Of a stretch of DNA of 18,724 nt, positions 1 through 6,586 are shown in pieces; the first letter of the stretch is position 1; the number at the start of each line of letters is the position of its first letter. The notes below the pieces were generated by a model that saw only the letters and a list, made by a program, of their open reading frames with translations, was not told where the DNA came from and did no database searches. The stretch covers positions 1-18,724 of the forward strand of contig CABIYX010000045.1 in the NCBI GenBank assembly GCA_902363045.1. The letters are read 5' to 3'. The DNA comes from Clostridiales bacterium. Lineage in GTDB: Bacteria; Bacillota; Clostridia; Oscillospirales; Oscillospiraceae. The position numbers and the translations under genes are program-made.

Positions 1-32
1 CGTCTTTCAGGCGCTGGCCGCACTATGCCCTT

Positions 33-740
33 TTAGGGCTTGTTCAAGCCACGCGTTTCACGCGTGGTCTTGACTGTAAGGAGACGGTCCAGCAGCTCCC
101 GCACCTCCAGAAGCGAGGCGCAGCGCCGGAACAGCAGGCGCTCCAGCTCCGGGGTGGGCGGGATCAGGTCTGGGACCATGACCACCGGCATCCCAGCGGC
201 GTGGGCGGAGAGGATCCCGTTGCGGGAGTCTTCGATGGCCAGCGTGCGGGACGGAGTCGTTCCCAGGGCGCGGCAGGCCAGCTGATAGATCTCCGGGTCC
301 GGCTTGCTGTGCGCCACCTGGTCGCCGGTGACCACGGCGGAGAAGCAGGGGCGCAGACCGGTCATCTCCATGCGCCGCTGGGTGCGCTCCCGATTGGTGG
401 AGGTGGCCAGGGCGGCAGGGACGCGGCGGGCCGTCAGAAACTCCAGGATCTCCCGGACGCCCGGCTTGAGCGGGACGCCCTCCCGCTCCATCCGCTCCTG
501 GGAGCGGGCGGAGCAGGTGAGCAGAAAGGTCTCCCGGGGAAAATCCGGCCCAAACAGGTCCAGCATCTTTTGGAGGATGTCGGCCCGGTTCTGCCCCACG
601 AACTCCAAATAGGCCCGCCCCACCTGGGGCCAGCCCAGCTCCGTGCTGACGGCGTTCCAGATTTCCTGGGACAGGCGTTCTGTGTCGAACAGCACCCCGT
701 CCACGTCAAAGACGACGCCCTCCAGACAGAAACGGCTCAT
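33..740 (-). CDS. HAD-superfamily hydrolase, beta-phosphoglucomutase-like
   Basis: This 235-aa protein is a HAD phosphatase of the beta-phosphoglucomutase / phosphatase-like subfamily. Motif I (FDVDGVLFDTE) supplies the nucleophile Asp12 and acid-base Asp14. A helical cap follows at about residues 20-85. Motif II is the Thr/Ser in LATST, motif III the Lys in SKPDPEIY, and motif IV the acidic pair in IEDSRNG. The substrate cannot be told from sequence; sugar phosphates or nucleotides are typical of the family. Its ATG overlaps the purD stop as ATGA, so the two genes are very likely translationally coupled, and a role near purine or phosphoribosyl metabolism is an inference from that. The last codons run through two back-to-back palindromes at 37-67, so the natural C-terminus may have been altered by a repeat. 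Confidence 0.85.
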   Translation of the reverse strand: MSRFCLEGVVFDVDGVLFDTERLSQEIWNAVSTELGWPQVGRAYLEFVGQNRADILQKMLDLFGPDFPRETFLLTCSARSQERMEREGVPLKPGVREILEFLTARRVPAALATSTNRERTQRRMEMTGLRPCFSAVVTGDQVAHSKPDPEIYQLACRALGTTPSRTLAIEDSRNGILSAHAAGMPVVMVPDLIPPTPELERLLFRRCASLLEVRELLDRLLTVKTTRETRGLNKP

Positions 741-1993
741 ACCTTGCCGATGTCGGTGCGGAAGTGCATATCCTGGAAGGAGATGGGCTTGCAGGCGGCG
801 TAAGCCTGTTCAATGGCCTCCTCCAGGCTGCCCCCCACGGCGGTGACGCCCAGCACCCGGCCGCCCGCGGTGAGGATCCGGCCGTCCCCGTCCCGCTTGG
901 TGCCCGCATGGAACACAGTGGCCAGCTTTCCGGCCTCCTCCAGGCCGGAGATGGGGTAGCCGCTCTGATACTGAACGGGGTAGCCGCCGGAGGCCAGGAC
1001 GATGCAGCAGGCCGCGCCCTCCTTCCAACGGATGTCCACCTGATCCAGGGTGCCGTTGACACAGGCCTGGAAAATGTCCATCAGGTCGGTGTCCAGCATG
1101 GACAGGATGGGCTGGGTCTCCGGGTCGCCGAAGCGGGCGTTGTACTCCACCACCTTGGGGCCGTCCTGGGTGAGCATGAGGCCGAAGTAGAGCACGCCCT
1201 GGAAGGGGCGGTCCTCCGCCTGCATGGCCTTCACCGTGGGCAGGAAGATCTTCTCCATGCACTCCGCGGCGATGGCGGGGGTGTAGTTGGGGGAGGGGCA
1301 GAAGGCGCCCATGCCGCCGGTGTTGGGGCCCTGATTGCCGTCATAGGCCCGCTTGTGGTCCTGGGAGGACAGCATGGGGACCAGGTGCTCCCCGTCGCAG
1401 AAGGCCAGCACCGTGACCTCGGGACCCACCATGCACTCCTCGATGACCACGGTGGAGCCGCTCTTGCCGAACTTGTGGTCCTGCATCATGGAGCGCACGG
1501 CCTCCTCGGCCTCTTCCACGGTGGAGGCTACCACCACACCCTTGCCCAGAGCCAAACCGTCCGCCTTGACTACGATGGGAGCACCCTGCCGGTGGATGTA
1601 GGCCAGAGCCTGCTCCATGTCGGTGAAGGTCTCATACTGGGCGGTGGGGATGTGGTACTTTTTCATCAGCTCCTTGGAGAACGCCTTGCTGGCCTCCAGA
1701 ATGGCGGCGTTGGCCCGGGGGCCGAAGGCGGGGATGCCCGCCGCCTCCAGGGCATCCACCATGCCAAGAGCCAGGGGATCGTCCGGGGCCACCATGACAA
1801 AGTCCATGGCGTGCTCTTTGGCCCAGGCCACCATGCCCTCCACATCGGTGGCCTTGATGGGCACACACTGGGCCACCTGGGCGATGCCCCCGTTGCCGGG
1901 GGCGCAGTACAGCTCAGTGACCTTGGGGCTCTGGGCCAGCTTCCAGCAGATGGCGTGCTCACGCCCGCCGCCGCCGACGACTAATACCTTCAT
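737..1993 (-). CDS. purD: Phosphoribosylamine-glycine ligase (GARS)
   Basis: PurD makes glycinamide ribonucleotide from phosphoribosylamine, glycine and ATP, step 2 of purine synthesis, in the cytosol. The 418-aa length is typical. The N-terminus MKVLVVGGGGREHAICWK is the PurD nucleotide-fold signature. The ATP-grasp core shows VVKADGLALGKGVVVA, then QGPNTGGMGA, and the metal-binding region ending in EYNARFGDPETQ. I chose the ATG at 1993 rather than the longer upstream reading because AGAGGAG lies 7 nt before it and family homology begins there. It follows purH after a 273-nt gap full of palindromes and overlaps the HAD gene by 4 nt. It may depend on the ZTP-controlled promoter upstream; a weak extended -10 (TGATATGAT, around 2156-2164 on the minus strand) could give it a promoter of its own. 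Confidence 0.97.
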   Translation of the reverse strand: MKVLVVGGGGREHAICWKLAQSPKVTELYCAPGNGGIAQVAQCVPIKATDVEGMVAWAKEHAMDFVMVAPDDPLALGMVDALEAAGIPAFGPRANAAILEASKAFSKELMKKYHIPTAQYETFTDMEQALAYIHRQGAPIVVKADGLALGKGVVVASTVEEAEEAVRSMMQDHKFGKSGSTVVIEECMVGPEVTVLAFCDGEHLVPMLSSQDHKRAYDGNQGPNTGGMGAFCPSPNYTPAIAAECMEKIFLPTVKAMQAEDRPFQGVLYFGLMLTQDGPKVVEYNARFGDPETQPILSMLDTDLMDIFQACVNGTLDQVDIRWKEGAACCIVLASGGYPVQYQSGYPISGLEEAGKLATVFHAGTKRDGDGRILTAGGRVLGVTAVGGSLEEAIEQAYAACKPISFQDMHFRTDIGKV

Positions 1994-2013
1994 AAATATG
2001 CTCCTCTCATACA

Positions 2014-2036
2014 GGCGGCCGGAGGCCGCCCCTACA
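2014..2036. repeat. GGA-loop palindrome followed by CCTACA
   Basis: GGCGGCC, the loop GGA and GGCCGCC form a perfect 7-bp palindrome, followed on the plus strand by CCTACAAAAT. The same design (palindrome then CTACAA) recurs at 2210-2237 and near 6530-6560, and the GGA loop recurs at 7716-7732. It sits between purH and purD and looks like a dispersed palindromic intergenic repeat. No T-tract follows on either strand, so I do not call it a terminator. Confidence 0.6.
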
Positions 2037-2081
2037 AAATAGGTGGGATGTATTGCAGGCCGCGGCCCGGGCCAGCTTCTT

Positions 2082-2098
2082 TTGCCCCTGTGGGGCAA
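2082..2098. repeat. Short hairpin in the purH-purD gap
   Basis: TTGCCCC, loop TGT and GGGGCAA form a perfect 7-bp hairpin in the purH-purD intergenic region. Neither strand has a following T-tract, so it is not an intrinsic terminator. It may stabilise or mark a processing site in the mRNA upstream of purD, which is inference only. Confidence 0.4.
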
Positions 2099-2185
2099 TT
2101 CACCATCTCACGCCCTGAACAATAGCTTCAGATACGTTGCGGGGTGTGACCACGGATCATATCACAAGGTCCCCGGAGTCCGTGG

Positions 2186-2237
2186 GGGCGGGTGTCCTCA
2201 CCCGCCCGCGGGCCGATGGGGACATCGGCCCCTACAA
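2186..2237. repeat. Tandem palindromes ending in CCCCTACAA
   Basis: Two hairpins lie side by side: GGGCGGGTG-TCCT-CACCCGCCC (2186-2207) and GGGCCGAT-GGGGAC-ATCGGCCC (2210-2231), followed by CTACAA. The arms are perfect. The layout matches a dispersed intergenic repeat type, and together with 2014-2036 most of the 273-nt purH-purD gap is explained by such palindromes. Confidence 0.65.
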
Positions 2238-2266
2238 ACATGGGACGGCCTGCCTGTTGTGTTGAT

Positions 2267-3439
2267 TTAATGGTGGAACAGCCGGATCCCGGTAAACGCC
2301 ATGACCATGCCGTACTTGTTGGCGGTGGCGATGACCTGATCGTCCCGGATGGAGCCGCCGGGCTGGGCGATATACTGCACGCCGGACTTCCGGGCGCGCT
2401 CCACGTTGTCGCCGAAGGGGAAGAAGGCGTCGGAGCCCACGGTGACGCCGGACATCTGGGCGATCCAGGCGGCCTTCTCCTCAGAGGTGAGCACCTCGGG
2501 CTTCACCTTGAAGGTGTTCTGCCACACGCCCTCGGCCAGCACGTCGTCATGCTCGTCGGAGATATAGATGTCGATGGCGTTGTCCCGGTCGGGGCGGCGG
2601 ATGTTGTCCACGAACTGGAGGCCCAGGACCTTGGGATGCTGGCGCAGCCACCAGATGTCCGCCTTGTTGCCCGCCAGGCGGGTGCAGTGGATGCGGCTCT
2701 GCTGGCCGGCGCCCACGCCGATGGTCATGCCGTTCTTGACGTAGCAGACGGAATTGGACTGGGTGTATTTCAGGGTGATGAGGGAGAGGAGCATATCGTT
2801 CTTGGCCTGCTGGGAGAGCTCCTTGTTCTCGGTGACCACGTTCTGGAGCATCTCCTCGTTGATGTCCAGGTCGTTGTAGCCCTGCTCAAAGGTGATGCCG
2901 AAGATGTTCCGGCGCTCGATGGGGGCGGGGGTGTAGCTGGGGTCAATCTCCACCACGTTGTAGCCCCCCTTGCGCTTGCCCTTCAGGATCTCCAGAGCCT
3001 CGTCCGTATAGCCAGGGGCGATGATGCCGTCAGACACCTCGGCGGCCAGGAAGCGGGCGGTGTCCCCGTCACACACGTCGGACAGGGCGGCCCAGTCGCC
3101 GAAGGAGCACAGCCGGTCCGCGCCCCTGGCCCGGATATAGGCGCAGGCGATGGGGGACAGCTCCCCCTCGGGAGCGAAGTAGATGTGCCGCTCCACGTCG
3201 CTCAGGGGCAGGCCCAGGGCGGCCCCGGCGGGGGAGACGTGCTTGAAGGAGGCGGCGGCAGGCAGGCCGGTGGCCTTTTTCAGGGCCTTCACCAGCTGCC
3301 AGGAGTTCAGGGCGTCCATGAAGTTGATGTACCCCGGCCTGCCGTTGAGCACCTTCAGGGGCAGCTCGCCCTCCTCCATAAAGATGCGGGCGGGTTTCTG
3401 GTTGGGGTTGCAGCCGTATTTCAGTTCCAGTTCGGTCAT
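2267..3439 (-). CDS. purH: AICAR formyltransferase, stand-alone PurH domain
   Basis: The protein transfers the formyl group of 10-formyl-THF to AICAR, giving FAICAR, the penultimate step to IMP. At 390 aa it contains only the transformylase part; the roughly 130-residue N-terminal cyclohydrolase (MGS-like) domain of ordinary bifunctional PurH (about 510-590 aa) is absent. Diagnostic segments are KYGCNPNQKPA near the start, the catalytic Lys-His in SFKHVSPAGAA, LKYTQSNSVCYVKNG, and the C-terminal AQPGGSIRDDQVI. The ATG is preceded by AAAGGATG at 7 nt. It starts 42 nt after the DUF1266-DUF2185 gene in the ZTP-riboswitch unit, which also encodes a separate cyclohydrolase (4614-5321) that supplies the missing activity. 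Confidence 0.95.
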   Translation of the reverse strand: MTELELKYGCNPNQKPARIFMEEGELPLKVLNGRPGYINFMDALNSWQLVKALKKATGLPAAASFKHVSPAGAALGLPLSDVERHIYFAPEGELSPIACAYIRARGADRLCSFGDWAALSDVCDGDTARFLAAEVSDGIIAPGYTDEALEILKGKRKGGYNVVEIDPSYTPAPIERRNIFGITFEQGYNDLDINEEMLQNVVTENKELSQQAKNDMLLSLITLKYTQSNSVCYVKNGMTIGVGAGQQSRIHCTRLAGNKADIWWLRQHPKVLGLQFVDNIRRPDRDNAIDIYISDEHDDVLAEGVWQNTFKVKPEVLTSEEKAAWIAQMSGVTVGSDAFFPFGDNVERARKSGVQYIAQPGGSIRDDQVIATANKYGMVMAFTGIRLFHH

Positions 3440-3481
3440 GGAAGGTCATCCTTTCTGTATTTGAGATAATGGCTGGAAGGC

Positions 3482-4582
3482 TCAGGGCTCCTCCGGCGCT
3501 TCAAAGGGCTCCGCATGGAATTTTCCGTCCTCTCCCCGGGCATAGGCGGCGCCGAAGGGGGCGCTGAGCAGGGGGATGATGTCCGGGTCATAGTTGCAGA
3601 TGGTGTTTAGGTCGTAGACGCCCGTATGGCCGATGTCATTGATATAGGCCTCATCCTCCTCGCCGGAGAAGAAGCGCCAGCCGCTGTCGGGGTACTGTCC
3701 GTCGGGCCGCTCCCGGTAGCACCAGCCTACCTGTTTACCCAAAACGGTGATGTGGTCAGTGGCCAGGCATCCGTTGGGGCCCTCCCAGCCGGGCAGGAGC
3801 TCCCGCAGCTCCGGGGCGGAGAACAGGAAGGGCTTTTCCTGGGGGATCCGGTACCACATCCGGCCCGCCCAGGCCTGCTTGCTGTCCAGCAGCTGGCGCA
3901 CCAGCCGCAGGTTCAGATCCAGATAGGCGGCCGCGTCCTGCTCGCCGTGTTCGCCCCCCATGCGGAAGGCCCAGTAGGCGGCTCCGCACACCAGGCCCAC
4001 GGCGTACTCCTCCCAGCTGTGGAAAGCGGCGGCCTGCTCCACCCAGTATTGGGACATCTCCCGGTACTCGTCCATGGAGATCAGCTCGCAGGCACAGGCG
4101 GTCCGCAGGTGGCCCAGGGTCTCGCTGATGTCCCAGGCCAGGAAGCCGCGGCGGCCCACCAAAGGCTGGAACTGCCGGGCGAAGGTGGACAACCGCTGAA
4201 AGACAGGGCGGGCGTTGGGAAACAGGTCCTCCAGGGAGAAGCTGGAGCGGTCCTCCCAAAAGGCTTCAAAGTCCAGATATTCGTGGTTGGTCAGCAGGGC
4301 CTCCTTGCAGAAGGCCACCATGCTGTCCTTGTCAGTGATGCCGTAGACCTGCCCCAGATGATCCCGGGTGGCCTGGCGGTCCTCCTGGCTCAGGCAGAAG
4401 GGAACGGAGGTGAAGTAGGCCTCCCCGGCATCCTCCAGAGTGGCCAAACCGGGAATCTTACGCAGGGCAGGCACCCCGGCCAGCAGGAGAGGGAAGGTAT
4501 CAGCGGTGCAGAGGGTGGGCGGCTGGAAGGGAACGGAGGCCCGTTCCTTTTGAAATTGGATGATCAGGTCGGTCAATGCCAT
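3482..4582 (-). CDS. DUF1266-DUF2185 two-domain protein of unknown function
   Basis: This 366-aa soluble protein has two recognisable parts. Residues about 145-207 fit DUF1266: an AWDISETLGHLR helix, a short helix around EYREMSQYW, then SWEEYAVGLVCGAAYWAF. Residues about 272-352 fit DUF2185 (an immunity-protein-like, Imm33-type domain): DHITVLGKQVGWCYRE, DSGWRFFSGEEDEAY and YDLNTICNYDPDIIPLL. Residues 1-140 are not recognised. No catalytic motif or membrane segment is seen. It has a good ribosome binding site (AAAGGAG, 7 nt before ATG) and lies 31 nt behind purO and 42 nt ahead of purH, so it is co-expressed with the last purine steps. Whether it acts in purine metabolism, formate supply or something unrelated is open. 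Domain assignments are by recall of family motifs. Confidence 0.8.
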   Translation of the reverse strand: MALTDLIIQFQKERASVPFQPPTLCTADTFPLLLAGVPALRKIPGLATLEDAGEAYFTSVPFCLSQEDRQATRDHLGQVYGITDKDSMVAFCKEALLTNHEYLDFEAFWEDRSSFSLEDLFPNARPVFQRLSTFARQFQPLVGRRGFLAWDISETLGHLRTACACELISMDEYREMSQYWVEQAAAFHSWEEYAVGLVCGAAYWAFRMGGEHGEQDAAAYLDLNLRLVRQLLDSKQAWAGRMWYRIPQEKPFLFSAPELRELLPGWEGPNGCLATDHITVLGKQVGWCYRERPDGQYPDSGWRFFSGEEDEAYINDIGHTGVYDLNTICNYDPDIIPLLSAPFGAAYARGEDGKFHAEPFEAPEEP

Positions 4583-4613
4583 GAGAATACTCCTTTTGAC
4601 AGGGGGATGAGGC

Positions 4614-5321
4614 TTACTGGTGCTTGTTGATGATCACAGTGTCCCGTTCGCCGGAGGCAAGGTCTACATACTGGACGAACAGGGAGACCTTGTTGTCCTC
4701 GTTCAGGCTGGCCCACAGCTCGTTGGCCAGGGTCTTGGCGTCGGGGGCGGTGACGGCCACCTTCCGGGGCTCGCCCTCAAAGGAGGGGAGGGGGTCCAGA
4801 TTTTCCTGATAGGTGTGGATGAAGCGGCCCTCGCCGGCCTTGGGGTGGTCATAGCCGAAGAAGTAGCGGCAGCAGCAGGAGGGGTCGCCGTCGTTGCTCT
4901 TCAGGATAGACAGGGCGTAGCTGCCGTCCTTGTGGAGCAGGCCGGAGATGCGTGGGGTGTAGTTGTCGGGGTCGGGCTCAAACTCACGGGTGCGCAGGGC
5001 CTGGGCAAAGACCTTGCCCTCCAGCAGCCCATCCCGGACGGTGTCGGTCTGGTCGCCGTTGGTGACCACAGTGTCGTCCCCCACGATGCGGACGGGGTGA
5101 TAGATGATAAGAGAGGGGTCCACCATCTTACTTTCGTCATAGGCCCGGGTGCGGATGCCGTCCTCGGTGGTCTCAAAGACCCGGTTGCGGCTGTTTTCAC
5201 TGCGGCCCATGATGAAGTAGGCGATGACGGCCTTCTTGTCATCGGCGGAGCGGCCCAGGACGACGCCCCGTCCAGGGTAGGGATGGTTCCGTACGAGTTC
5301 ATTGAGATCAAGTGTTTTCAT
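4614..5321 (-). CDS. purO: IMP cyclohydrolase, PurO-like (IMP_cyclohyd family)
   Basis: This 235-aa protein belongs to the family first known as archaeal PurO, which closes the ring of FAICAR to IMP. The N-terminal signature is clear: NHPYPGRGVVLGRS followed by AVIAYFIMGRSENSRNRVF at residues 33-51. A second conserved part is around CCCRYFFGYDHP. Its presence two genes before a formyltransferase-only PurH explains how this operon finishes IMP. AAGGAGG lies 6 nt before the ATG, and the first 14 nt overlap the end of the small membrane-protein gene, suggesting coupled translation. The unit is led by a ZTP riboswitch, which senses the purine precursor accumulating when formyl-THF is short, so regulation fits function. 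Confidence 0.93.
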   Translation of the reverse strand: MKTLDLNELVRNHPYPGRGVVLGRSADDKKAVIAYFIMGRSENSRNRVFETTEDGIRTRAYDESKMVDPSLIIYHPVRIVGDDTVVTNGDQTDTVRDGLLEGKVFAQALRTREFEPDPDNYTPRISGLLHKDGSYALSILKSNDGDPSCCCRYFFGYDHPKAGEGRFIHTYQENLDPLPSFEGEPRKVAVTAPDAKTLANELWASLNEDNKVSLFVQYVDLASGERDTVIINKHQ

Positions 5322-5541
5322 GGGAATCCTCCTTGTGATGGTCAGAATTTGGAGTTATATAGGACTCTTGGAATAGCAGCCGCCTGACAGCGGAGAAATA
5401 AGAAATGAGCAGACCGGCTCCTCCCAGAAGGCAGAGCAGGATACTGACAGGTGCAAGGACCTCATCTAACCGGACAAGCGGGTACAGCAGCAGGCCGCCC
5501 AGGAACAAAAAACCGGCGGCCAGAATGGTCGGTACGGACAT
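5308..5541 (-). CDS. Small two-TM membrane protein
   Basis: A 77-aa protein with two hydrophobic segments, about residues 4-21 and 28-48, joined by a short polar turn, then a basic stretch (VRRLLFQ) and a hydrophilic His/Asp/Glu-rich tail. It has no recognised family. The start is supported by AAAGGAG 6 nt upstream, and its stop lies 14 nt inside purO. It is the first gene after the ZTP riboswitch terminator. Function is unknown; the position makes it either a regulated partner of PurO or a leader ORF that helps start purO translation. Confidence 0.7.
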   Translation of the reverse strand: MSVPTILAAGFLFLGGLLLYPLVRLDEVLAPVSILLCLLGGAGLLISYFSAVRRLLFQESYITPNSDHHKEDSHENT

Positions 5542-5570
5542 AAGACGCTCCTTTCCGCAGCTGTGTCAGG

Positions 5571-5607
5571 AAAAAAGGGCGCACCGATTTTTTGAAACGG
5601 TGCGCCC
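5571..5607 (-). terminator. Intrinsic terminator of the ZTP riboswitch
   Basis: On the minus strand GGGCGCACCG pairs perfectly with CGGTGCGCCC across an 11-nt loop and is followed at once by six T. The 5' arm begins inside the conserved CUGGGC of the riboswitch 3' domain, so ligand binding to the aptamer should block terminator formation and switch the operon on. It would also end read-through from purN. Confidence 0.92.
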
Positions 5608-5674
5608 AGACGGTCGGCATATTCAGGGCGATACTCCCCGTGGTCATTTCCACTTACCGTCAGTCATATCGCAC
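5602..5674 (-). promoter_or_regulatory. ZTP (pfl) riboswitch aptamer
   Basis: The minus strand shows the hallmarks of the ZTP/ZMP riboswitch in order. P1 pairs GCGATA with TATCGC. Inside it, GACTGACGGTAAGTGG and ACCACGGGGAG match the conserved first domain, with GTGG pairing to CCAC. After a short linker comes the second domain, GCCGACCGTCTGGGCGC (5602-5618), with the conserved CGTCTGGGC. The terminator at 5571-5607 overlaps this last motif. ZTP riboswitches turn on purine and one-carbon genes when Z nucleotides accumulate because 10-formyl-THF is scarce. Here the gene right below includes PurO and the AICAR formyltransferase, exactly the steps affected. The call is made by eye against the known consensus. 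Confidence 0.88.
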
Positions 5675-5681
5675 ACTTCAC

Positions 5682-5710
5682 ATTGTATCATAGCTCGGGT
5701 TCAAAAGCAA
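5682..5710 (-). promoter_or_regulatory. Sigma-A-type promoter of the purO-purH-purD unit
   Basis: Minus strand TTGCTT, a 17-nt spacer and TACAAT, with a TG one base before the -10 (extended -10). It lies directly after the purN stop codon and about 8-10 nt before the riboswitch P1 stem, as expected for a riboswitch-controlled transcript. Confidence 0.75.
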
Positions 5711-5712
5711 AT

Positions 5713-6351
5713 TCATTCCGGGCGGTCCAGCACCCGGACCAGACGGCCCTCCACCTTCAGGAGGCCCTGACAGAACAGGGAGACCGCCCGGGGCAGGAGC
5801 TTCCACTCGCACTGCTCCATGATCCGCCGCTGAAGGACCTCCGGGGTGTCGTCCGGGAGGACCTCCACCGCCTTTTGTAAGACGATGGGGCCGCCGTCGC
5901 ACTCCTCGCTGACGAAGTGGACGGTGGCGCCGGACAGCTTGACCCCGTACTCCAGGGCCTTCTCATGGACATGGAGGCCATAGCAGCCCGGCCCCGCGAA
6001 GGAGGGGATCAGGGCGGGGTGGACATTGAGGATGGCGTTGGGGAAGGCGCGGACCATCTCACTGGTGAGGATGACCATGAAGCCGGCCAGGACCACCAGA
6101 TCAATGTCCAGCGCCCGCAGCTTTTCCACCAGGGCGGCGGTCATGGCCTGGCTGGAGGAAAACTCCTTCCGTGCCACCACATAGCCGGGGATCCCCGCCT
6201 TCGCGGCCCGCTCCAGGGCGTAGGCGCCGGGATTGGAGGAGATGACGGCGGCGATCTCACCGTTGACCAGCTCTCCCCGGGCCTGGGCGTTGATGAGAGC
6301 CTGAAGATTGGTGCCGCCGCCGGAGACCAGCACGGCGATACGTTTGGACAT
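5713..6351 (-). CDS. purN: Phosphoribosylglycinamide formyltransferase
   Basis: PurN formylates GAR with 10-formyl-THF, step 3 of the pathway. The 212-aa protein starts with the phosphate-binding RIAVLVSGGGTNLQ and carries the catalytic set Asn109 and His111 in ILNVHPALIPSF and Asp152 in EECDGGPIV, plus HVHEKALEYGVKLSGATVHFV. The start has GGAGG 6 nt upstream. It is the last gene of the purE-led unit, separated from purM by a 235-nt gap filled with a heptamer array. The next unit's promoter begins straight after its stop. Confidence 0.96.
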   Translation of the reverse strand: MSKRIAVLVSGGGTNLQALINAQARGELVNGEIAAVISSNPGAYALERAAKAGIPGYVVARKEFSSSQAMTAALVEKLRALDIDLVVLAGFMVILTSEMVRAFPNAILNVHPALIPSFAGPGCYGLHVHEKALEYGVKLSGATVHFVSEECDGGPIVLQKAVEVLPDDTPEVLQRRIMEQCEWKLLPRAVSLFCQGLLKVEGRLVRVLDRPE

Positions 6352-6368
6352 AGCGAACCTCCAAGTGA

Positions 6369-6583
6369 GTTAGGAATTAGGAGTTAGGAATTGGAAATTA
6401 GGAGTTAGGAGTTAGGAATTAGGAGTTAGGAGTTAGGAGTTAGGAGTTAGGAATTAGGAGTTAGGAGTTAGGAGTTAGGAGTTAGGAGTTAGGAGTTAGG
6501 AGTTAGGAGTGAGCCTGGTCGCACGATGTGAGAGCGGTCCGGCGGATCCGGGCGCTACAATTCCTAACTCCTCATTCCTAATT
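6369..6583. repeat. Heptamer array (20 x RTTAGGA) with inverted copies: MITE-like element
   Basis: From 6369 to 6508 the plus strand is 20 head-to-tail units of GTTAGGA or ATTAGGA with one degenerate unit (ATTGGAA). A roughly 50-nt GC-rich core follows, including GTCCGGCGGATCCGGGC, then GCTACAA. At about 6560-6583 the heptamer returns inverted (TCCTAAC, TCCTCAT, TCCTAAT). It fills the purM-purN gap and has the same plan as 7651-7762. In purM-purN mRNA the array is a pyrimidine-rich TCCTAAC tract able to pair with the inverted copies. No coding potential is credible. Confidence 0.85.
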
Positions 6584-6586
6584 TGA

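Noticed and set aside
37..67. Palindromes at the end of the HAD gene as a terminator
   Set aside because: The stems lie inside the coding region and no T-tract follows on the minus strand.
764..1984. Long open frame on the plus strand across purD
   Set aside because: It is antisense to a clear purD, Gly/Leu/His-rich from GC-rich codon shadow, and has no family motif or ribosome binding site.
6369..6508. Heptamer array as a CRISPR
   Set aside because: Units are contiguous 7-mers with no spacers and no cas genes nearby.
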